Assembly: GCF_004801375.1 (NCBI RefSeq)
Contig: NZ_SSNZ01000005.1
Location: 1-64,000, forward strand
From: Flavobacterium supellecticarium
GTDB lineage: Bacteria > Bacteroidota > Bacteroidia > Flavobacteriales > Flavobacteriaceae
Reading direction: 5' to 3'
Length of the DNA stretch: 64,000 nucleotides
Shown here: in pieces, positions 37,751-47,276 of the stretch
Numbering within the stretch: the stretch's first letter is position 1
Layout: each line of letters begins with the position of its first letter
The notes under the pieces: generated by a model
The model's database searches: none
What the model was told of the DNA's origin: nothing
The model's input: the letters and a program-made list of their open reading frames with translations, nothing else
Program-made: the position numbers and the translations under genes

Positions 37751-38947
37751 ATGCTATTGAAGAAATATCTGCTGCATTTTTTATTTATTTATTTTATTTT
37801 CCACCTGTTCAGCTTCTTATTTGCACTGGTACTGAATCCTTTGGTATTCTGGTCGGCCAAAAATCTCTTTCATATTGGCTATGCATTTGAAGCCAGCGGA
37901 AGTGGAAGCGGCGATAACACCTATGCCTACATCACTACGTTCTGGAACCTCTGTCTTAGTTTGATTTTGGCGCTACCGGTAACCATGCAGCTCAGTCAGC
38001 TGCGCCATAAAAACACGTACAACACTATTCGTTACCTTTTTCAGGTAACCTTGCGCTTATATCTCGCGTTTTATATGTTGGTTTATGGATTTAGCAAAGT
38101 GTTTCCGTTTCAGTTTCCTCCTATTTTATATTTCCGACTGGCACAACCTTACGGCGAATCATCACCCATGGGACTGGCATGGACTTTTATGCAGTTTTCA
38201 CCTTATTACACAGCTTTTGCCGGCCTCGCCGAAGTGATTGGAGGTCTTTTACTCTTAAATCGTAAAACGATTACATTAGGAACCGTAATCCTTACCGGAG
38301 TACTTACTAATATTGTAATGATGAATCTTTGTTATGACATTCCGGTTAAAATCAGCTCCATCCATATGTTGCTGGCAGCGTTAATACTCCTGTATTACGA
38401 ACGGATCCGATTGATACGTTTTTTTATTCTCGACAAAGCCGTACCGCAAAAAGAGCACACTATCTATTTGGGCGATGCCCGCTCGGAAAAAGTATTGCAC
38501 TATATCAAGACCGGTTTTAAACTACTTTTAGCTGTCGGGATATTTTCGGCTTTTCTAATCGCCTATCTGAAAATGCATCATCAGAATTCCGGCAATCCAC
38601 CACTCTATGGTTTTTATGAAGTAACGGATTCGAAAAACAATTCCGGTTATTTACATTTTGTTTTTGAAACCCGCGATGGAGCAGCTATCCGCTATACCAA
38701 TAACCGGGAAGTTAAGTTCACATCGACTATCGACACGGTCGCCAAATACATCGTGTTACGCGAAATAACCGATAACGACAAAACGGTTCCCAAAGCGGAG
38801 TATTTCCGTTATGAAAAAACCAAATACGGTTTGCTATTTAAAACTGCCGATTCGGTAAAAATACCGTTAAAACACAAAACCAAAGCCGATTTTCTGCTTA
38901 CCGGACGTGGCTTTCACTGGATTAACGAAGAACCGTTTAACCGATAG
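37751..38947 (+). CDS. DoxX-like integral membrane protein
   Basis: 398 residues with about six to seven membrane segments in the first two thirds (for example YLLHFLFIYFIFHLFSFLFAL and FAGLAEVIGGLLLLNRKTITL). The last ~110 residues form a soluble beta-rich domain (YGFYEVTDSKNNSGYLHFVFE). The membrane part resembles DoxX/DoxD-family proteins, with the GLAEVIGGLLLL motif. The role is unknown. It is convergent with the next two genes. Confidence 0.75.
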   Translation: MLLKKYLLHFLFIYFIFHLFSFLFALVLNPLVFWSAKNLFHIGYAFEASGSGSGDNTYAYITTFWNLCLSLILALPVTMQLSQLRHKNTYNTIRYLFQVTLRLYLAFYMLVYGFSKVFPFQFPPILYFRLAQPYGESSPMGLAWTFMQFSPYYTAFAGLAEVIGGLLLLNRKTITLGTVILTGVLTNIVMMNLCYDIPVKISSIHMLLAALILLYYERIRLIRFFILDKAVPQKEHTIYLGDARSEKVLHYIKTGFKLLLAVGIFSAFLIAYLKMHHQNSGNPPLYGFYEVTDSKNNSGYLHFVFETRDGAAIRYTNNREVKFTSTIDTVAKYIVLREITDNDKTVPKAEYFRYEKTKYGLLFKTADSVKIPLKHKTKADFLLTGRGFHWINEEPFNR

Positions 38948-38967
38948 TAATCTGATCGTATCCTAAA

Positions 38968-39012
38968 AAAAGAAAACAGGCTGTCTCCATTAAGTGAAAC
39001 AGCCTGTTTATA
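38968..39012. terminator. Bidirectional terminator between converging genes
   Basis: The stem AAACAGGCTGT / ACAGCCTGTTT has a 14-base loop, with A and T runs at the two sides. Confidence 0.87.
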
Positions 39013-39013
39013 T

Positions 39014-39589
39014 TTAAAAATGAAAATTAAGCTGGATATATCCCGTTTTTCCAAATCCGGATTCCGACCAAGTGGTCCTTTTGTTTTCCAAAAAGGTAGC
39101 ATTATCAACCACAATATTGTATTTAAAATACAGCATCGGCTCAATCGATATCGAAAAATTATCCACTATGTTATACTGGATACCCAGGAGCGGTGCAATA
39201 CCAATAGCATAATTGTCTTTATTAACGTTTTTAAAATTGGAATAGCTACTCAATATATCGGCTCCAAAATAGAACGTCCAGTGTTTGTTTTGGCGAAACA
39301 CTTTATCAGCACCTATCTTTAACCCTATTTCTGTAAATCCGCCTTCACTATCGTCTTTTTCATAACTTGCTCCGGCTCGAAGTGCATATTTTTTATTTAA
39401 TGCATAACGGTATTCGAGATTATAAGCATTCTTATCGGATGAAAAAGCAGAATTAATAAAGTTCGAAATCCCTATTCCCAATCGGCTTCTAAATTGCACC
39501 GTATCAACTGTTTTTAATGGTTCGCTTTGCGAAAAACAGCATAGCGAACCCAGTAATACAAATAACAATATCGTATTTCTCAGGATCAT
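39014..39589 (-). CDS. Outer-membrane beta-barrel protein (hypothetical)
   Basis: 191 residues. The signal peptide is MILRNTILLFVLLGSLCCFSQ. The rest alternates polar and aromatic residues in strand pairs (YNLEYRYALNKKYALRAGASY, HWTFYFGADILSSYSNF) and ends YIQLNFHF with a terminal Phe, the hallmark of barrel insertion. It starts 1 bp before the end of the lipoprotein gene (TAATG), so the two are co-translated. The function is unknown; it is likely a small porin- or PorT-like barrel. Confidence 0.75.
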   Translation of the reverse strand: MILRNTILLFVLLGSLCCFSQSEPLKTVDTVQFRSRLGIGISNFINSAFSSDKNAYNLEYRYALNKKYALRAGASYEKDDSEGGFTEIGLKIGADKVFRQNKHWTFYFGADILSSYSNFKNVNKDNYAIGIAPLLGIQYNIVDNFSISIEPMLYFKYNIVVDNATFLENKRTTWSESGFGKTGYIQLNFHF

Positions 39590-40662
39590 TAATTCAGGTA
39601 ATTTTCAAAGATCGCTCTGATTTTTGTTTCAAAATCGCCTACATAAACATCCACATTCTCACGGGTGCCGTCTGCATAAACAATATAAATCTTTGTAGTA
39701 CCGTTAACCTCGTCATAAATCAGGTTACCAATCTTGGCATTATTATAATACACTTCGGCATTTGTATTGTTGTTGATTTGAGCCGGAGTTGGGTTTTCAT
39801 AAGCCGTAATTGCTTCAATATTGGCCGCATAAACAATTTTCAGATCACCCACCGATACTGTTCCATTTGCCGTTTTCACATCACTGATTGATGTAATATT
39901 CCCATAATCCGAATGTTTTAATTTCACATTAGTAACAATCGAATTGGTACATCCCTGTGGCGTAGCGGAATTATAATTTAACTGAAAATCCACAGCCGAA
40001 TTTCTTCTCCATGAAAAATTATGCGTGTACGGAGCCGTATAAATTACTATATCAGCATTGGTAGGCATACTAAAGTTTGTGTTTACATTAAAAGTAATGT
40101 TGGATGCATTTAACGAAAACACCAAATTGTTATCTCTTTTTAATGTGAAATTCACCAACGTCGGTAACCAATATGTTTCGGAAGTATAAGAAACCGAAGT
40201 ATCATTGTATGCATTCAGGCTAAATTCCGCATCATTTCCGGAATGGTTTTGACGCGATGGAAATTTTAACGTAATAATATTAGATGCCGCTTGTTTGGTC
40301 CAGCTTTGCGATGTGGAATTCCATACATATACACCAGCTCTATTGGCAAATTGCAGTTTGTTATTTAAGAACACTTCACCATATTGTTCTTCAAATTTGC
40401 TGGATAAGTTTTTGATCCAGGAATCATTATAATCCTGATTTCCCGAATTAAACAATGAGTATAGTATAAAATTCGAAAGTTCTCCATCGTCAAGCGTATT
40501 CAAACAGTTATAAAAACTATTAAACGTGTTGGTAATGTTTTGCTTTGCATCGGCTACCGATTCCGGTGTGGAAGCAGACGCATCTGAAGAAGAGTCAGAC
40601 GAACACGAATACAGGATGGCAGCAAAAACTGTCAATCCTAAAAGTAATTTTTTAAATTTCAT
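39589..40662 (-). CDS. Lipoprotein of unknown function, paired with a beta-barrel
   Basis: 357 residues from the ATG at 40662 (MKFKKLLLGLTVFAAILYSC, with the lipobox Cys at 20), chosen over an upstream ATG because the signal peptide begins here. The mature part has a Ser/Asp-rich spacer followed by strand-rich sequence (LNAYNDTSVSYTSETYWLP, NNLVFSLNASNITFNVNTN). No family is recognised. It has a good promoter (40682-40713) and is the first gene of a two-gene unit with the beta-barrel protein. Confidence 0.75.
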   Translation of the reverse strand: MKFKKLLLGLTVFAAILYSCSSDSSSDASASTPESVADAKQNITNTFNSFYNCLNTLDDGELSNFILYSLFNSGNQDYNDSWIKNLSSKFEEQYGEVFLNNKLQFANRAGVYVWNSTSQSWTKQAASNIITLKFPSRQNHSGNDAEFSLNAYNDTSVSYTSETYWLPTLVNFTLKRDNNLVFSLNASNITFNVNTNFSMPTNADIVIYTAPYTHNFSWRRNSAVDFQLNYNSATPQGCTNSIVTNVKLKHSDYGNITSISDVKTANGTVSVGDLKIVYAANIEAITAYENPTPAQINNNTNAEVYYNNAKIGNLIYDEVNGTTKIYIVYADGTRENVDVYVGDFETKIRAIFENYLN

Positions 40663-40681
40663 AAGGTTTGTTTTTGTGTGC

Positions 40682-40713
40682 CAAATATAAAGTATCTGAA
40701 AGCATAAAAACAA
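40682..40713 (-). promoter_or_regulatory. Bacteroidota-type promoter of the lipoprotein-barrel unit
   Basis: On the minus strand TTG (40711-40713) and TATATTTG (40682-40689) are separated by 21 bp. It abuts the accC terminator hairpin. Confidence 0.6.
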
Positions 40714-40742
40714 AAAAATCTCACTGTTATGTGAGATTTTTA
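40712..40742 (-). terminator. Terminator after accC
   Basis: The stem AAAAATCTCAC / GTGAGATTTTT has a 6-base loop; on the minus strand it is followed by a run of seven T. Confidence 0.88.
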
Positions 40743-40761
40743 ATTATCCTGTTTTTCAGGC

Positions 40762-42111
40762 CTATTCTGCCGGTTCTTTCATTACAAAACCTTCCATGAA
40801 TTTTGTAGTATAGTTTCCTGCAACATAATCCGGATCGTCCATTAATTGTCTGTGGAACGGAATTGTCGTTTTGATTCCTTCGATTACGAATTCATCCAAA
40901 GCACGTTTCATTTTGTTGATAGCTTCTTCTCTTGTTTGTGCTGTAGTAATCAGCTTCGCGATCATGGAATCGTAGTTTGGCGGAATGGTATATCCGGCAT
41001 ACACGTGTGTATCCAGACGTACCCCGTGTCCTCCCGGTGAATGCAACGTTGTGATTCTTCCTGGTGACGGACGGAAATCGTTATATGGATCTTCGGCATT
41101 GATACGACATTCGATAGAGTGTAACTGTGGTAAATAGTTTTTACCTGAAATTGGCACTCCAGCCGCAACCAAAATTTGCTCACGGATCAAATCGTAATCA
41201 ATTACCTGCTCCGTAATCGGGTGCTCTACCTGAATACGGGTGTTCATTTCCATAAAATAGAAATTACGGTGTTTGTCAACCAGGAACTCAACTGTACCAG
41301 CGCCTTCATATTTAATATATTCGGCCGCTTTAACCGCTGCATCTCCCATTTTCGTACGTAATTCGTCCGTCATAAATGGAGAAGGCGTTTCTTCCGTCAA
41401 TTTCTGGTGACGACGTTGTACTGAACAGTCTCTTTCTGAAAGGTGACACGCTTTACCATAGGAATCTCCTACAATCTGTATTTCAATATGGCGTGGTTCT
41501 TCGATCAGTTTTTCCATGTACATTCCATCGTTTCCGAAGGCTGCACCGGCTTCCTGACGCGCACTTTCCCATGCTTTTTGTAAGTCTTCTTTTTTCCAAA
41601 CTGCTCGCATCCCTTTACCACCACCACCGGCAGTAGCTTTTAACATAATAGGGTATCCGAATTCTTTGGCTAATTTTTCCGCTTGCTCATACGATTCCAA
41701 TAGACCTTCTGATCCTGGAATAGTAGGAACTCCCGCTTCTTTCATGGTTGCTTTAGCCGTAGCTTTGTCACCCATTTTTTCGATCATTTCCGGTGAAGCT
41801 CCGATAAATTTAATACCGTGTTCTTCACAAATTTTGGAAAATTTAGCATTTTCCGAAAGGAATCCATATCCAGGGTGAATCGCATCTGCATTGGTAATCT
41901 CTGCAGCCGCAATAATGTTCGACATTTTCAGATAGGATAAATTACTTGGCGGAGGACCGATACAAACTGCTTCGTCAGCAAATTTAACATGTAGGCTTTC
42001 CGCATCTGCAGTCGAATATACGGCTACAGTTTTGATGCCCATTTCTCTACAGGTTCTGATTACGCGAAGCGCAATTTCTCCCCTGTTTGCGATTAATATT
42101 TTTTTAAACAT
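40762..42111 (-). CDS. accC: Biotin carboxylase subunit of acetyl-CoA carboxylase
   Basis: 449 residues, standard length. The N-terminal [22 protein letters not shown] is followed by the ATP-grasp glycine-rich loop ([16 protein letters not shown]), the bicarbonate/biotin region [15 protein letters not shown] and [14 protein letters not shown]. It carboxylates biotin on AccB, the first step of malonyl-CoA synthesis. It is the last gene of fabH-accB-accC. Confidence 0.97.
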   Translation of the reverse strand: MFKKILIANRGEIALRVIRTCREMGIKTVAVYSTADAESLHVKFADEAVCIGPPPSNLSYLKMSNIIAAAEITNADAIHPGYGFLSENAKFSKICEEHGIKFIGASPEMIEKMGDKATAKATMKEAGVPTIPGSEGLLESYEQAEKLAKEFGYPIMLKATAGGGGKGMRAVWKKEDLQKAWESARQEAGAAFGNDGMYMEKLIEEPRHIEIQIVGDSYGKACHLSERDCSVQRRHQKLTEETPSPFMTDELRTKMGDAAVKAAEYIKYEGAGTVEFLVDKHRNFYFMEMNTRIQVEHPITEQVIDYDLIREQILVAAGVPISGKNYLPQLHSIECRINAEDPYNDFRPSPGRITTLHSPGGHGVRLDTHVYAGYTIPPNYDSMIAKLITTAQTREEAINKMKRALDEFVIEGIKTTIPFHRQLMDDPDYVAGNYTTKFMEGFVMKEPAE

Positions 42112-42201
42112 CTTTTGAAATTTTAAATTCGGGTTACATTTTAAATCCTTTTAAATGCGGCATAAAAAAACCATCATTCAAAATTTAGCATTTAAAATTT
42201 C

Positions 42202-42687
42202 TTATGATGGGTCTACTAAAAATAACGGTTGGTCGAATTCTACTGGAGAAGCGTCGTCAACTAATACTTTAACGATTTTACCGGATACTTCCGATTCGAT
42301 TTCATTAAATAATTTCATCGCTTCGATCACACAAACCACATCACCTTTATTGATAGTGCTTCCAACTTCTACGAAAGGTGCTTTATCCGGTGACGGTTTA
42401 CGGTATAATGTTCCGATAATCGGTGATTTAACTACCACGTATTTGGAATCGTCATCTGCAGCCGGAGTACTTACCGGTGCTGCCGGTGCAGGTGCTGCTA
42501 CTGCCTGAGGTGCTGCCGCTTGCGGAACAGCCGCTTGCATTGGAACATGTTGAACATAAGTAGTTTCTGCTGCTCCTGCTTCTGTAGTTTTAATGGTGAT
42601 CTTGAAATCATCCATCTCTAATTTTACTTCAGTAGCACCAGACTTCGCTACAAATTTGATTAGGTTTTGAATTTCTCTAATATCCAT
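42202..42687 (-). CDS. accB: Biotin carboxyl carrier protein of acetyl-CoA carboxylase
   Basis: 161 residues. The N-terminal helix (MDIREIQNLIKFVAKS) and an Ala/Pro-rich linker (~50-80) lead to the biotinyl domain with Lys125 in VIEAMKLFNEIES, the biotin attachment site. It carries the carboxyl group between AccC and the transferase. It is 22 bp after fabH and 90 bp before accC. Confidence 0.97.
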   Translation of the reverse strand: MDIREIQNLIKFVAKSGATEVKLEMDDFKITIKTTEAGAAETTYVQHVPMQAAVPQAAAPQAVAAPAPAAPVSTPAADDDSKYVVVKSPIIGTLYRKPSPDKAPFVEVGSTINKGDVVCVIEAMKLFNEIESEVSGKIVKVLVDDASPVEFDQPLFLVDPS

Positions 42688-42709
42688 CTTGTTCGGAATT
42701 TTGATTTAG

Positions 42710-43714
42710 TTAGTTTTTTTGTTTATTGTAGGCCCATTTTAAATAGATAGCTCCCCAAGTGAAGCCACCACCAAATGCGGCAAAAATTATATTATCTCCT
42801 TTTTTTAAAGAATCTTCGAAATCAGACAACAATAAAGGTAAAGTTGCCGAAGTGGTATTACCGTATTTCTGGATATTTACCAATACTTTTGATTCGTCTA
42901 ATCCCATTCGGTTTGCAGTAGCATCAATGATACGTTTATTCGCCTGATGCGCTACCAACCAATTGACATCTTCTTTTGTAAGCTTATTACGCTCCATTAT
43001 TTTCTCACTTACGTCGGCCATTCCGGAAACTGCATATTTAAAAACGGTTGTTCCATCCTGGTGTACAAAGTGTTGTTTATTTTTTACCGTTTCTTCAGAA
43101 GCCGGCAATATAGATCCTCCTGCTTCGATTTTAAGGAATTCTCTTCCTATCCCGTCGCTTCTTAAATATTCATCCTGGAAGCCTAAACCTTCGGTATTCG
43201 GTTCGAACAATACGGCACCGGCACCATCTCCAAAAATAATACAAGTCGCTCTGTCGGTATAATCAATGATAGAAGACATTTTATCCGATCCTATCAATAA
43301 TACTTTTTTATAACGTCCTGATTCGATGTAAGCAGAGGCTGTAGAAAGCCCGTATAGAAAACTGGAACAAGCCGCCTGCAGATCGTAGGCAAAAGCATTT
43401 GTCGCTCCAATTTGTGTTGCGGTATATACTGCGGTAGAAGCTACCGGCATATCCGGTGTTGCTGTTGCCAACAATACCAGATCAATTTCTTTAGGATCAA
43501 TTCCCGATTTTTCAATCAGGTTTTGTGCGGCTCTAATTGCCATAAAAGAAGTCCCTTGTCCTTCTTCTTTGAGAATACGTCTTTCTTTAATTCCCGTACG
43601 AGTGGTAATCCATTCATCGTTGGTATCGACCATAGTTTCCAGAACCTGATTCGACAAAACATAGTCCGGAACATAGGATCCAACCGCTGTAATGGCTGCT
43701 GTAATTTTAGTCAT
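42710..43714 (-). CDS. fabH: Beta-ketoacyl-ACP synthase III
   Basis: 334 residues from the ATG at 43714 (MTKITAAITAVGSYVP), preferred over a start 24 codons upstream. Catalytic Cys116 lies in DLQAACSSFLYG, with His in WLVAHQANKRI and Asn in QKYGNTTSATLP. It condenses acetyl-CoA with malonyl-ACP to start fatty-acid chains. It lies just downstream of rpmF but behind a terminator; a partial promoter (TTG and TAATTTCC, 17 bp apart) is visible upstream. Confidence 0.96.
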   Translation of the reverse strand: MTKITAAITAVGSYVPDYVLSNQVLETMVDTNDEWITTRTGIKERRILKEEGQGTSFMAIRAAQNLIEKSGIDPKEIDLVLLATATPDMPVASTAVYTATQIGATNAFAYDLQAACSSFLYGLSTASAYIESGRYKKVLLIGSDKMSSIIDYTDRATCIIFGDGAGAVLFEPNTEGLGFQDEYLRSDGIGREFLKIEAGGSILPASEETVKNKQHFVHQDGTTVFKYAVSGMADVSEKIMERNKLTKEDVNWLVAHQANKRIIDATANRMGLDESKVLVNIQKYGNTTSATLPLLLSDFEDSLKKGDNIIFAAFGGGFTWGAIYLKWAYNKQKN

Positions 43715-43827
43715 ATGGGTTACTTTTTCTTTTTCAAATTTTAGCTGAAAAAAGTGGTGGAAATTACAAAAAAAATCCGAAACCAAGCCTTTTTTATCGC
43801 TACTTAATTCGTTTCAAAGAGTTTTTA

Positions 43828-43859
43828 ACAAAAAAAACTCCCACATAGTGAGAGTTTTC
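43828..43859 (-). terminator. Terminator after rpmF
   Basis: The hairpin ACTC-C-CAC / GTG-A-GAGT has a 3-base loop and one mismatch. On the minus strand it ends in a T-run, so rpmF and fabH are separate units. Confidence 0.8.
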
Positions 43860-43876
43860 TCTATTATTTTCTTCAA

Positions 43877-44071
43877 TTAAGCAACAGCTTCTTGCTTATC
43901 AATTACAACCTGACCTCTGTAGTACATTTTACCTTCATGCCAGTAAGCTCTGTGATACAAATGCGCCTCTCCTGTTACAGGACATGTAGCAATTTGAGGA
44001 ACCGTCGCTTTATAATGCGTTCTTCTTTTATCTCTTCTTGTTTTCGAGGTTTTTCTCTTAGGATGTGCCAT
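43877..44071 (-). CDS. rpmF: 50S ribosomal protein L32
   Basis: 64 residues. [21 protein letters not shown] and [21 protein letters not shown] match L32. The tail KQEAVA is usual for Bacteroidota. It is second gene of a DUF177-rpmF unit, an arrangement widely conserved in bacteria. Confidence 0.97.
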   Translation of the reverse strand: MAHPKRKTSKTRRDKRRTHYKATVPQIATCPVTGEAHLYHRAYWHEGKMYYRGQVVIDKQEAVA

Positions 44072-44080
44072 CTTACTATA

Positions 44081-44614
44081 TTATTTATCCGTTAATAGTT
44101 GTTTTAATTTGTCCCATCGGGGATCCGTATTTTCTTCTTCTTTGTGTTGTTCTTTTGGCGCTAATTCATTTAAGCGAGCAATTGCTTCCGATTGTAACGT
44201 TCCGTCTTTTACCCCGGGATGAATCCTTTTGGTTGGAACCGACAGTACAATTGCCTCATAAATATATTGCATAATGTTGATTTGATATTCGCCATGAGGT
44301 AACACCAGCAACTCATCGTTCTCATCATTAAAGCTATCACCGAATTTTACAATTAAATTCATCTTACCTTTAATCGGCAAATCAAAATCCTCGTTTGTCA
44401 GATCACAAGGCACGTTTACCGTTCCTTTGTGCTTAAAAGCGAGTTCAAGCATTGTGCTTTTTTTGTCCAGAATCACATCAACTTTGATATCGACACCATT
44501 ATAGTCATCAAACTCAAAGTGCTCAAAGAACTTCTTATCTATATGATATTCAAACTGGTGCTTCCCTTGCTTTAATCCAACAAAGGGGATCAAAAATTCT
44601 TTATCAATATTCAT
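44081..44614 (-). CDS. DUF177 / YceD family protein
   Basis: 177 residues. The family motif is VPCDLTNEDFDLPIKG, with an acidic C-terminal tail (LAPKEQHKEEENTDPRWDKL). YceD proteins have a role in 23S rRNA accumulation and are almost always encoded next to rpmF, as here (9 bp upstream of it). Confidence 0.9.
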   Translation of the reverse strand: MNIDKEFLIPFVGLKQGKHQFEYHIDKKFFEHFEFDDYNGVDIKVDVILDKKSTMLELAFKHKGTVNVPCDLTNEDFDLPIKGKMNLIVKFGDSFNDENDELLVLPHGEYQINIMQYIYEAIVLSVPTKRIHPGVKDGTLQSEAIARLNELAPKEQHKEEENTDPRWDKLKQLLTDK

Positions 44615-44633
44615 AACAACAGTTTTGAGCGTG

Positions 44634-44661
44634 CAAAGATATAAAATTATTGGAATTTCAA
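44634..44661 (-). promoter_or_regulatory. Promoter of the DUF177-rpmF unit
   Basis: On the minus strand TTG (44659-44661) and TATCTTTG (44634-44641) are separated by 17 bp, matching the Bacteroidota consensus. The start codon is 20 bp downstream. Confidence 0.6.
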
Positions 44662-44684
44662 AGGAGTTGTAAACATTTTTTTGT

Positions 44685-45734
44685 TTATAACTGTTTTTGT
44701 TTGGTTTTCAAAGGGTTTTTAACCAGTTCTTTATGCTCGTTCCGGTTATTATACACATCAATCGCCAGATAAACCGCTTCTTTAAACGAATTATAATCGG
44801 CTTCTCCTTTTCCGGCAATTTCATAGGCCGTTCCGTGATCGGGCGACGTTCGGATTTTGTTGAGTCCCGCCGTATAGTTCACGCCGTTTCCAAACGACAA
44901 CGTCTTAAACGGAACCAATCCCTGATCGTGATAGTTTGCAATAACGGCATCGTATTTTTCATATTGGCTTAATCCGAAAAAACTATCTGCCGAAAACGGC
45001 CCGAAAACCATAATTCCTTTATCAAACATTTTTTTCAGAGCCGGTTTGATTACCGCATCATCTTCTTTTCCAATTACACCGTTATCACCACAATGTGGAT
45101 TTAATCCCAAAACAGCAATCTTAGGTCGCGTAATTCCAAAATCCTGAATCAGTGTTTTATGAACCGTCTCGATTTTTTTATGAATCAGCGCTTCCGTAAG
45201 ATGATTTGACACTTCGTTAACCGGAATATGATCGGTAAATAAACCGACCCGTAAACCATCCTGAACCATTAGCATCAACGCATCACCTTCCAGTTCCTGG
45301 TCCAGATAATCGGTATGCCCCGGAAAATGAAATTCTTCCGATTGTATATTGTATTTATTGATTGGCGCCGTTACCAATACATCGACCAATCCTTCCTTTA
45401 GCGCTTTTGTAGCCGCTGTAAACGACCGGACAGCATATTTTCCTACATTTTCATCGTTGACACCAAATTCAAGATTTACACCTTCCCGCCATACATTCAA
45501 CACGTTGATTTTTCCAGGAACAATTTGCTCCATCTTATCAATGCCGTGAAGGTTTACATTGAGCTGTAATGTTTTCTTTATAAAGGAAAGGATTTTCACA
45601 TTAGCAAAAATGACCGGCGTGCATAGCTCCAGCATACGGGTATCCTCGAACGTTTTCAATACTACCTCGCTCCCAATCCCATTTAGATCCCCTATGGAAA
45701 TTCCTACAATTATATTTTCTGCTTTTTTCACCAT
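44685..45734 (-). CDS. pdxA: 4-hydroxythreonine-4-phosphate dehydrogenase
   Basis: 349 residues. GISIGDLNGIGSEVVLK, the metal-binding His region FHFPGHTDYLDQEL, LGLNPHCGDNGVIG and YHDQGLVPFKTLSF match PdxA. It takes part in pyridoxal 5'-phosphate synthesis. It is divergent from ribE with a 58-bp gap that must hold both promoters. Confidence 0.95.
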   Translation of the reverse strand: MVKKAENIIVGISIGDLNGIGSEVVLKTFEDTRMLELCTPVIFANVKILSFIKKTLQLNVNLHGIDKMEQIVPGKINVLNVWREGVNLEFGVNDENVGKYAVRSFTAATKALKEGLVDVLVTAPINKYNIQSEEFHFPGHTDYLDQELEGDALMLMVQDGLRVGLFTDHIPVNEVSNHLTEALIHKKIETVHKTLIQDFGITRPKIAVLGLNPHCGDNGVIGKEDDAVIKPALKKMFDKGIMVFGPFSADSFFGLSQYEKYDAVIANYHDQGLVPFKTLSFGNGVNYTAGLNKIRTSPDHGTAYEIAGKGEADYNSFKEAVYLAIDVYNNRNEHKELVKNPLKTKQKQL

Positions 45735-45754
45735 GCCGACTAGTTATTTATTAC

Positions 45755-45776
45755 TAATTTTGGATATGCAAATTTA
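45755..45776. promoter_or_regulatory. Divergent promoter region between pdxA and ribE
   Basis: TAATTTTG (45755-45762, plus strand) and TAAATTTG (45769-45776, minus strand) both match TAnnTTTG. Only 58 bp separate the two start codons, so the two promoters must overlap. The -33 elements are weak. Confidence 0.45.
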
Positions 45777-45792
45777 GCAAAATAAATCAGTT

Positions 45793-46383
45793 ATGTTTAC
45801 AGGAATTATCGAAACTCTCGGAACCATCCGGAACATCCGAAAAGAAAACGACAATATTCATATTCAGGTCCAATCTTCCATAACCAACGAACTTAAAATT
45901 GACCAAAGTGTTTCCCATAATGGAGTCTGTCTAACCGTGGTTGCTATTGATGGCGACACCTATACAGTAACCGCCATAAAAGAGACGCTCGACAAAACCA
46001 ATTTGGGCAGTTGGCAGACAGGAGATTTGATCAACCTGGAAAGGGGAATGAAACTAGGCGATCGTCTGGACGGTCATATCGTTCAGGGTCATGTGGACCA
46101 GACCGGAATCTGCAAAAGCATACAGGATGCGAACGGCAGTTTTTATTTTACTTTTGAATACGATCAGCAGTTACGCAACATCACAATCGAAAAAGGCTCC
46201 ATTACCGTTAATGGTGTCAGTCTTACCGTGGTTAACTCCAAGGCAAACGAGTTTAGCGTTGCGATTATACCGTATACTATGGAACACACCAACTTTAAGA
46301 ATTTTAAAGTCGGCACTTCTATTAATCTGGAATTTGATGTAATTGGAAAATACGTCAGCAGATTACACGAACTGCGACAATAA
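45793..46383 (+). CDS. ribE: Riboflavin synthase alpha chain
   Basis: 196 residues with two homologous lumazine-binding halves: MFTGIIETLGTIRNI ... VSHNGVCLTVV and DGHIVQGHVDQTG ... ITVNGVSLTVVNS. It dismutates two 6,7-dimethyl-8-ribityllumazines to riboflavin. It is monocistronic and divergent from pdxA. Confidence 0.96.
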   Translation: MFTGIIETLGTIRNIRKENDNIHIQVQSSITNELKIDQSVSHNGVCLTVVAIDGDTYTVTAIKETLDKTNLGSWQTGDLINLERGMKLGDRLDGHIVQGHVDQTGICKSIQDANGSFYFTFEYDQQLRNITIEKGSITVNGVSLTVVNSKANEFSVAIIPYTMEHTNFKNFKVGTSINLEFDVIGKYVSRLHELRQ

Positions 46384-46416
46384 AAAAAGCGCCCGATTAT
46401 TCGGACGCTTTTTTTG
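46383..46416. terminator. Bidirectional terminator between ribE and the small proline-rich gene
   Basis: A stem pairing AAAAGCG and CGCTTTT around CCGA/TCGG with one mismatch, with A and T runs on both sides. The right arm codes the last residues of the small ORF on the minus strand. Confidence 0.83.
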
Positions 46417-46612
46417 TATGATAGTTTTTATAATAGTAAAATGCATATAACAGCCCCACACCTAACAGTAAATAAAGACGCTCGTCTAACGGCGCTCCCG
46501 GAGGTGGCGGCGCACCATTTTCCGGCGGCGGCGGTACCGGCGCTCCAATAGCTGAGAGTGTATTTAAAATGAAATAGGAAAAGACTCCTATTTTTATAAA
46601 GCTGTTTTTCAT
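46397..46612 (-). CDS. Small proline-rich membrane protein
   Basis: 71 residues from the ATG at 46612 (MKNSFIKIGVFSYFILNTLSAIGAPVPPPP), chosen because it starts a signal-like segment. A Pro/Gly-rich stretch (PPPPENGAPPPPGAPLDE) is followed by one membrane segment (LYLLLGVGLLYAFYYYKNY). Similar short proteins are frequent in Flavobacterium genomes near RHS genes or alone. The function is unknown. Confidence 0.65.
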   Translation of the reverse strand: MKNSFIKIGVFSYFILNTLSAIGAPVPPPPENGAPPPPGAPLDERLYLLLGVGLLYAFYYYKNYHTKKASE

Positions 46613-46750
46613 TTGGCAAAAATAAAAAATATTCTTAACGTGAATAACAAATATTTTACAAGAAATTGTCAATCTATTTAAAATAATCGCAAATTTCACA
46701 CAGAAAACAAGCCTTTGTGCCAGTAGTTCTGCAGGACACGAATGTAGCAA

Positions 46751-47276
46751 GTTTTTTTAACAAAACAATCTTTTTCTATAAAAAAATAGACCAATACTCC
46801 GTTTTTTCTGTTTATCTGCAAAAATCAGACTAATTGTCCCAATAAGACTTATTTATATCCCAGGAGAGCTATTATTTTACAAACGACACTTCTAGCATTA
46901 AAGTGTTTCCTTTCAAAAAAATACTACAATACCTCTATCTTCATTAACACTTCTAACACCTATTTTCTTTTTTTACGTTTTAGAGGTTATATGATCCGTT
47001 TATTCTTGCAAAAAAACCGATACAAAACGTTCGTTAAACCGGAAAGAAAGATCACTTTTTAGCCAATCTAAAAAGACAACTTTAATTTTCTACTCTGAAA
47101 CTCCATAACAACTGTTTAAAAATCAGGAATAAATAATTCTCCTCGCTATTTCGTTTTCAACTTTCGAAGAAACAGTTCGGAAACCATAACCTTTGTTGTG
47201 TTTTTTGAACGCACTTCCCTACTCTCCTGCTATATAAATTGTTTCCGCTGATTTTTCGATCTAACAAATTTCAATT
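46751..47276. other. Gene-free stretch upstream of the SpvB fragment
   Basis: About 525 bp of AT-rich sequence without a convincing gene. A TAACCTTTG near 47190 is an imperfect -7 element for the SpvB gene. No repeat or IS end was seen. Confidence 0.5.

Noticed and set aside
46751..47276. Possible small RNA or gene in the gap before the SpvB fragment.
   Set aside because: No hairpin with a T-run, no strong promoter and no ORF with coding character were seen.
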